The notes below the pieces were generated by a model. The model did not search any database, was not told where the DNA came from, and saw nothing but the letters and a program-made list of their open reading frames with translations. The position numbers were made by a program, and so were the translations under genes. A stretch of DNA of 64,000 nt from Blastobasis lacticolella. Taxonomy: Eukaryota; Arthropoda; Insecta; Lepidoptera; Blastobasidae. The stretch is from positions 13,670,501 to 13,734,500 of the forward strand of contig LR990046.1 of NCBI GenBank assembly GCA_905147135.1. Direction: 5' to 3'. Positions 37,101 to 46,100 of the stretch are shown here, piece after piece (the stretch's first letter is position 1; each line of letters starts with the position of its first letter).

Positions 37101-40100
37101 CATAACCCACGCGTTGCCGACCCCGCAATAACCTTTTTACTCCTTTCTTGAAGAACTCCATGGTGTACTCTCCAGGGAAAACCTCTCCAGGTAGTCCATA
37201 AATAAATAAATAAATATTCGTGGACAAATTCACACAGCGCCATCTAGCCCCAAACTAAGCAATGCTTGTGCTATGGGTGCTAGATAACTGATAAACTACT
37301 TAAATACTTTTAAATACATACTTATTATACATAGAACACCCAGACCCGTAACAGAAATTAAAATTCATCATTTCAATTTCTGCCCGGCCGGGAATCGAAC
37401 CCAGGACCTCTTGCGTGGCAGACCGGCATTTTGACCACTGAACCACTCAGGTCCCCGATAATCTGGTGTCGGTAGATTATGAAGCGAAGTAATTGTCTAT
37501 TTATTAATCGCGATTCCAGGCCAGTCCTTGAACGTTTGAAATTGCTGATTATACACCAGAGAGCGGTGCTGTGAGTGATGGTGGTAGACTCTATTTTTAG
37601 GATTCCGTAGTAAAACAAACCCTTCATCATATCAGCCAAAAGGCGCCCACTGCTATGCATAGGCCTCCCCCAGAGATCTCCACAAAGGCCGGTCCTGTGC
37701 CTTCCGCATCCGCCCTTTGGGTAACAGTGAGCTTTCTTATAAAGACCACTGTGAGCGGCCACGTTTCAGTTCCGTAGGTCATCACTGGCAACACGCATTG
37801 GTCAAAGACCTTCGTCTTAAGACACTGCGGTAATTGGGACGAAAATATATGGCGTAGCTTTCCGAACGCTGCCTAACCGAGTTGGATTCGTCGATTGACA
37901 TCTTTCTCGAAATTGGACCTACCTAGCTGGACTATTTGTCCTAGGTATGTATAGTCGTCAACAACTTTAAGTGGAGTGCCTCCAACTGTCACTGGAGTAG
38001 TCAAAACATGGACATTCGACATAATTTTTGTCTTGTCCATGTTCATTTTAAGACTTACTTGTTGAGAGGCACTACAGAGGTCATCGAGCATTTTGCCCAA
38101 GTCTTCCAGGGTTACAGCCATGACTACGATATCGTCAGCAAATCTGAGGTCAGTGACATACTCGCCGTTAATATTGATGCCAAGTCCGTCCCAGTCCAGA
38201 AGCCTAATAGTGGACGGTGTACACAGCAAATATTGGCAAAAAACCGCAAATCGATGTACAGGATAGCCGTTTGGTATACGAGTACTTTAGGTTTAAACAA
38301 TCATTTTGACCGGTAGTTCCTAAAAATATTCCCAGGGGGGGAGCAGTAATATCGATATTAATTTTTTATATGGGATTTGAATTTTTTTTTCTCAGATTCC
38401 TATCGTGTCTGGTATCAAATGAAAGGGCATCATGAGCCGGTTCTAAAAATATACTACACCAACACCATTCGGCCACCTGTTTTCTAAAAATCCACGAAAT
38501 ATTTTCAAAACATACCAAGTTTGGACTCCTCCAGGTAGGAGACGGATAAGTAAATTTTTGTATAACATACGCCAAATGTCCCTAAATATACCCATATCCA
38601 ACGACAAAAAGGCGATTTAAAAAATATTTTAATTCACTAATTTTAAAATATTTTTTTCTTTATTAAAAAGTTGAGATTTAGTATTTTTTTAAACTTATCG
38701 AACTCTACTGTACTGTACTATTATTATTGTGTTTTATGCTATTATCTATGTAAAATAATGCTCTTACGGTTTCTATCTCCCCCTCTCTTACGGTTTCTAA
38801 CTCCTCACTCTGCACCTAAGCGAATTTGATTTCGCGAGCCATAGTCCTATTAATAATTTCGTTGTCCACTGTAAAATCCTCTCAGGTGCAGGAGAAGAAG
38901 GGGGGGGGGGGGGAGCGTATTAATATCAATTTAACATAGATTAACAATAGTAAAGCGCAGTACAGTTCGATATGATTCAAAAAATACTAAATCTCAACTT
39001 TTTAATAAAGAAAAAAATATTTAAAAATTAGTAAATTAAAATATTTTTTAAATCGCCTTTTTGTCGTTGGATATGGGCATATTAAGAGTCATTTGGCGTA
39101 TATTTTATAAAAATTTACTAATCCGTCTCCTACCTGGAGGAGTACAAACTTGGTATGTTTTGAAAATATTTCTTGGATTTTAAGAAAACAGGTGGCTGAA
39201 AGTTATTGGTGTAGTATATTTTTAGAACCGGCTTATGATGCCCTTTCATTTGATACCAAACAAGATAGGACTCCGAAAAACAAAATTCGATTCCCATATT
39301 AAAAATTAATGTCAATATTACTGGCCCCCCCCTGGGAATATTTTTAGGAACTACCGGTCAAAATGATTGTTTTAACCTAAAGTACCCGTGTACCAAACGG
39401 CTATCCTGTACATCGATTTGCGGTTTTTTTTTACGTAGCTCGACCACTATAAAGATATCCTCCGGTGTAGCAGTGAACAATTTCGGTGATATTACATCAC
39501 CTTGTCAAACAGCTCGCTGCAGCTGAATAGGTTGTGTGGTCTTGTTCTAATGACGAACTGACATAGTGGCGTTTTCGTACAGACACTTCAGTGCTTCGAT
39601 ATATCGATAATCAATTTGGCACCGCTGTAGAGACTAGAGCACCGGCCAAGTTTCGATAGAATCGAAGGCTTTCGCATAGTCCACAAACGCTAAGCATAAT
39701 GGCCGGTTATACTCTTCGGTTTTCTGTATAATCTGCTGCAGCGTATGTATGTGGTCTATGGTACTAAAACCTTTTCGGTATCCGGCTTGTTCGTGCAAGA
39801 CGATTCGTAATGACTCGAAAAGCTTATACACATGGGTCATCAGCGATATTGATCTGAAGTTCTTTAAGAGAGCCTTATCACCTTTCTTGAAGAACAATAT
39901 CAGTATGCGTCTGTGCCATGCTTCCGGCGTGTTTCCCTCGAGGATGACGGAATTGAACAGCTTCTGAAGGGTCTTAAGCACAGGTTTGCCACCAGCTTTC
40001 AGAAGGTCAGCCATAACTGAATCATCATCCGGCGCCTTGTTGTTCTTGAGCTGTTTGAGAGCCATACTAATCTCTTACAGGCTAATGTCAGGGATATCTT

Positions 40101-43100
40101 CGGTGTAGTGTTACAGAGTTACCTTGTCTCTGGAGTCTTTTGCCATACTGGTAACAGGTGCCCGTGTTGTCGTGTATAACTGTCCATAAAACCTCTCGAC
40201 TTAACTCAAAACCCCGGACTTGATCAAAACAACTCTGCCGTCATCCGTTTTCAGTCTCGGCTCTGTCCAATCGGCAGATCTCTCGCAAAGACTTTAGAGC
40301 CATTGTTCCGCTCTATCGCCGCCTCAATTTTTTTTTGTCGTACAGTAGGCAAACAGGCAAGCAGGGGCCACCTGCTGGATAGTGGTCACCACTGCCTATA
40401 GACATTAGCAACACCAAGAGTATCGCCAATGCGTTGCCCACCTCTATAACACGTTGCTCTGGCAGCAAAAAGACAAATGCCCCTCCACTGCCAAAGCCTC
40501 GGTTCCCCAAATCCCCACCCCATGGAGCACTGGAAACCTTACTCACCAGCAGAAACACAACACTATTTAAAAGAGTATTGTTTAGCTGCGGTATTCTGAA
40601 AGATGGAGGTACTTCCCCAGTCGGGCGGCTCCAATTCGAATGGGATACCCAGCTATGCCCTACCTCTCTTAGATCAATGTTGGTAGTATTGAAGCGGCGT
40701 ATGTCGCAAGTTAGAGACTTGGAAATCTGTCGATTAAGTCGCCTAAATTAAGAGACATCAAGGGATTGCAGTGACATTCCGCGTCTTTCTTCCATGAGTT
40801 GAGGGTATCGTCAGAGATTTTGTTGGTTCTTTTTGTACGGCAGACTTTATAAACTTTGACCCAACCGTATAGACAGTTTCCACGAACCTGTAATTGTAGT
40901 CGTCCACGACAACGCACTCTCCAAGGCACTCGAAGCGATTTTGTAATTTGTGTTGAAAGCTCTCGGGGTTTTGGATTTGGAGGGGTGTAGGCCGGAGCGT
41001 AGACTTCATCAATCTCGAACTTTCTAGCTTTGGATTTATATTCAATGTGCCTCTTACCAAGCGGTGATTACTGCCAATTATTACGCTGTTGATCACCGAG
41101 ACATTGAATATGCCTTTTCGTAGATAGGATGAAGATAATCTCATTTTTTGTGACACCATCGGGACTAACCCACGTCCATCTGCGATGATCCGGCTTCCTG
41201 AAAAATGAGTTTATCCCTCCTTATCCATAAAGCCGGCCAGCATCTGGCCATGGGCGTTCCAACTTCCAACTCCAAATTGCCCCACTCTCAACTCGTCCCC
41301 GCTTCGTTTGCCCAGTTTCGCGTTGAAATCGCCCATGACAATGGTGTAACGTGTCTTGGAAGTATGGATGGCTATAGAAATATCGTCAGACATAGCCTCT
41401 ACTTCATCGTCGGAGTGAGTCGAAGTCGGTGACGTAGACCTGTATGACCTTCAACGAATACCGCTTTTTAATTCTGAGTATAAGGTACGCTACCCTAGAC
41501 GACACTCTCGATCTTGACGATGTTGTTCATGAGGGATTTGTGGACAGTTGGTCGCCCTCCCGGAAGTAAAGCAGATTTCCGGACTTCAGGATTATCGAGT
41601 CCTCCGCCTTTCTTCGGATTTCAGAAAACCCTATAATGTCCCAATATAATCTGCTTACCACTTCCTCCAGTTCCACGAGCTTTTCGTCGGTCCGCAGTGT
41701 CTGGACATTGTATGTGGCCAGGGTCAGGGGTCGTACTTTGTGGTAGCCTGGAAACAAACTAATATGGATTCGCAAGTCTGTTTGTGCGCGATGTCTTGAG
41801 TGAGACGAGTATTGGACCATTTCGTCTATAAGTCTTATGTTTATACAGCTAATGTGAAAAGGGTTTTCCGAGATCAGGCGGGTATAATAATTGGTTGATA
41901 AAATAATATTTCATTCCAATATCAGTTTCCCCTAACCTAATTCCCGTTTCCTTCCATAGCCGCCGCGGCTGGTGCAACGGCCGGGGCTGCTGAACCCGCT
42001 GGACGCGGCTTGGCCAGTTGCGGGCGCGCCGCCGCCCTCCACCGCCGGCCCGCTCACCGCCAAGCTCAACCAGAGCGCCGTCAAGGTGAGCCCCTGCCGC
42101 TTCCCCCCTTCAGCTGGACTCCTTACCGCCAAGCTCACCCAGCGGGGCTATTATCTAACTCAGCAACTAAATTTGACATTAGATAATTCTACACTACGTC
42201 ATCTACGTTGGTCACTGACAATAACGTTTACCAAATTAAAGTAGTGTAATATTTTATTATGTCAAGTTCAGTTGTCCACTGAGATAGCCAGTAGCCCTTC
42301 CGAGCGTCAAGGTAAGCCACAAAGACTGAGGGGAACACAGCAGGCAAATCGTTCCATTCCTTACCCGTACGCATTAGAAAGGCCGAGCCAAAAGAGGTTC
42401 GCGCGAATAGCTGGTATGTCTATTGCATAACGTCCGCCCAAGGTCAAGGTGAGTCACTGCTATGGCCAGACGCCAAAGCTTCAATGCTTGGCCCGATATT
42501 CAACGTTCGTAAACCCGTTATCGGGAGGTCTTGTTTTGTTTCATCATCAGCTTCCTTCTCACAAAACTTAAGTCAACCAGAGCATCGTTAAGCATTTGAA
42601 TACGTTAGATTATAAACTAACAGTTTTTAAATACACTCATATCTTAATGTTCCAATTACATATTCGAAAACAGTCGTTTATTTACAATCTACCCGTGACA
42701 TAAACATAGATCATAAACAAACGATTTTCACAATCTTACGGCACCAACTGAATCGATCACCTCCCATCCAGATGACGGACTTCTTCCGCACCCTGCTCGA
42801 GGAGTGTATGGAGAAGCTGGACGAGCCTGTCGCCACGGCGTCCGCTCTGAAGCTACAGCTGGAGCAGGCATCTTGGCGTGCGCAACAGCAGATCAACGAG
42901 CTCAAGCATAACCAGGGTAAGTGGATAGGTTAAGTCGATGAGGCTGCTCCAATTTCGTCCGATGACGGATCGCCCTGCTTCCTTATTATGTTAGTTTTAC
43001 GTTTTTTTTAATGGGTTATTGGACCAAATAAAGATACGTCTGTCTATGTCTGCTATCGTAAGTGTGCGCGTGAGAGTGACAAGCGGGAGAGAAGGAAATA

Positions 43101-46100
43101 AAGACTAGCCAAGTCGAATAATTTTATTCAATTTAGGTTTTACATAGAACTCTAATGTATGTCAATTACAATCACCAAAATATGCTACGTGTCAACGGTT
43201 TGTTAAGTCCGGTGTGGGCCCGGTGGTCCGCGAATCTCTAGCGGTGCGATCTATGTCGCGTGTACACTTGTGCTAGCCGTGCAAGAAATAGCTTTATCAC
43301 CGTAAGGTTGAAGTTCAGTTGCACATCACAAAGCAACGAGGTGGATTTCCTCTTGTAATGATATTATTACAAGCAACAGTCTCGACCTTCGCGACATTTT
43401 TTAACACAGAAAGTCTTGTCAAAACAAATTCGAATATGGAACGAGAACGCGGAACACCTGACCGCTCTGTCTGAAAGATCGAGTAAACCAATATTTTTAC
43501 AATGAGCATCTTCTTGACGTAGATATGTTTTTGGATACTTTACCAAAGTTTAAAAGGAACGTTAAATAATTATGTATTATATTACTCATCTAATTGTTGT
43601 ACTTTACATTTATGTATCAATTTAGGAAACTATAGGTCTTTATTTATTGTATGCTTTAAATGTTATTCTGTATAAGACTGTTTGTTGGTGATATCTAATA
43701 ATCTAATAAATAAATAAAAATATGAATGATTTCCCCTGACTATACAGAACTGACGCTAGCGGAGCTCCGGTCGACGTTCGAGCGCGAAAAGCAGCTGCTG
43801 GTCAGCGAGACGCGGCGGATCGCGCAACAGGAACTCGATGCAGCCGTCAAGCTAGCCAAGTCCAAGCAGTGGTCAGTATACATTACTACAATACACAGGT
43901 ATCTTTAAGCCTGTCCGAAACGTTATTATCGCATGCGTTTTTGCAATAATGCGTTCCGCGTCGTTTTTACACTGCTGCGTTATTATCAATCTTTATTAAT
44001 ACAATTTCTAGTTCGTGTATACAATACGAAATTACCCTACTTAATCAACTTAATCGTCTCACATTAAAAATAAGGTCAAAGATATCCCATGGATATCCGT
44101 TTGATAGAAGTCAGTCTAGTTTTTGCTGTTTATTCCAACCGGCAAGGCATTCATTTTTATTATTTTCTGCCGTCAACTGGTCACTGTGAACTTTGCATCT
44201 AATTTGTTGCGATCCGATTGGTCGGGGGAAGGGGCTATTTTCTCACGTATTAACAATAGTAGTATTTTGACACCAGACCTTACACCTCCGTTCGCTCCAT
44301 CTGGTACAAACGACTACCTTCATCACACATGCACCTACATTAATAAACCCCCCCCACACGCCTCTCGTCAGCCATGCACATACATTCATAACGCGAATCC
44401 CCCCTCGCCCCCAGGTGTGCGAACTGCAGCCAGGAGGCGCAGTTCTACTGTTGCTGGAACACCTCGTACTGCGACTACCCGTGCCAACGCGCGCACTGGG
44501 CGCACCACTACGCCGTGTGCACGCAGCAGAGATCGCAGGTCTGTAGACTAGAATAGAATAAATCAAATGTTTATTTTCTTTTTACAAAATTCCTTAAAAC
44601 TATATACTGTTATTGAAAACTTCTTTTAAGCTTCATTAGCCTGTGTTAGAAGATCCAGCTCTTCCTTAGTTAAAATTATATTTTTGTAGATGTAAAAAAA
44701 TACACCAAAAAAAACCTGAAAAACCTATAAAATAAGTCATCTTGGCGTTGTCTCTATCGATCGCTGAACACCACCAGCCCATCAAATAAATCATTTTAGA
44801 GGTAAGGTCACGGTTGTGCTCTCGTGCGCAAGGCCCGGAGTTGACTGGACAAGGATGCAGGATTTGGCGGATCAGGTAGTTACAGTGGAGCGACTGGTAT
44901 CTGACATTCGTCACCCTGGTAACACGGAAACCTGACCAGATACTACTCGTAATTTGGTATTTGCTATGGCCAGTGCCCGACGTATATGACGTAGTGTAGA
45001 ATTATTAAATGTCAAATTCAGTTGCCCAATAAGTTTGTCGATAGCCCTGCTGATTGAATCATGGTCACACATTCAGTCGCCTAATTAGGCGTGATTAGAC
45101 ACAATTGTGTTTAATCACGATTTCACGCACCGTACGAGCATCGGTTAGTGTACAACTAATGTCCATAACTCACAAAATACTCATTTATACATGGCGGCAC
45201 GGACGTTCGAAGCTAGTGCTTATCTCTCGCTTACGAGTCGGGCCCCTTAACGATTAAGCCACCGACGCTTACACTAAAAGCCCTTATTATGCTACATAAC
45301 ATACAGCGTCGACAATTTCCCTCCGTATATTGAGTTGACACTGAACTAGCCGTTAGGGGCGGTAGTTATCGGAGGCAACCTTTTTCGCAGGCTCGTGAGA
45401 ATGTCAATGTCAGTTCGGAGTTCTATTTCGGACGCAGTGTGACTGAGCCAGACATTGGCGGTCACGGTCGAAGTCCGGTGGGCATAGTCGGGAGCGGCTT
45501 GACTCTGTCGGCCTGTAACGTCACTGTAGACGTAATACATCGTAATTTATCGACTTTTGACGTAATCGATAATGTAATCCTATGTCAGAATGCATATTGG
45601 TATCCGCGCCGAAGTGAACTAGAGCGCTAGATTATCATTGTCCTATTTGTAATACTAATAATTCTTGTTACAGGACGGCAATGACAATAATCCTAACTCA
45701 CCAGAGAATAGACTGCAGCCGCCCGAGAATCTCCCAGTGAGTGTTTGGTTACTTTAGTGCTTTTTAGTTACGTCCGCTTGATCATTTATGAAGGAAAGGA
45801 CAATGGATGCGTCCGGAATGACCAGAGCAATATGGCGACGCGGCAAATTTGGTGCTCGGTCAATCAGTACGCATCCATTGGCAAGGTTTTAAGGAACAAA
45901 GGCTACTGTCACACTGACGGGTGTCTGGCTTAGTTCCTAGAGCATATCCAGTAGCCTAAATAGCAGCAAAGTTAAATAAACGATAAAGAAAGTCTGTTCG
46001 CTAGGTAACTTGCTAGCCTCTAGGTTCAAGACAAGCCACTTCTCTTTGCGGCCGTACCCTTTAATTTATCATAAAATAATCGTAACGGATGCATAATCTG

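Larger units (their letters stand above)
37620..41860 (-). mobile_element. RTE-type LINE, decayed and interrupted, minus strand
   Basis: Reading on the minus strand: endonuclease start (41820-41527, [14 protein letters not shown] and [11 protein letters not shown]), endonuclease core (41393-41211, [11 protein letters not shown]), reverse transcriptase (40065-39634, [33 protein letters not shown]) and the polymerase box (38229-37873, LRFADDIV), then a tail with the family 3' end near 37620. Stops and frameshifts break it throughout. Two later insertions split it: 40326-40740 and 38237-39433. Without them it would be about 2.6 kb, less than a full-length RTE. It fills most of ZMYND8 intron 12. 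Confidence 0.85.

Noticed and set aside
39634..40065. Reverse transcriptase frame as a retron or host gene
   Set aside because: It belongs to an RTE-type LINE with endonuclease upstream and broken frames.
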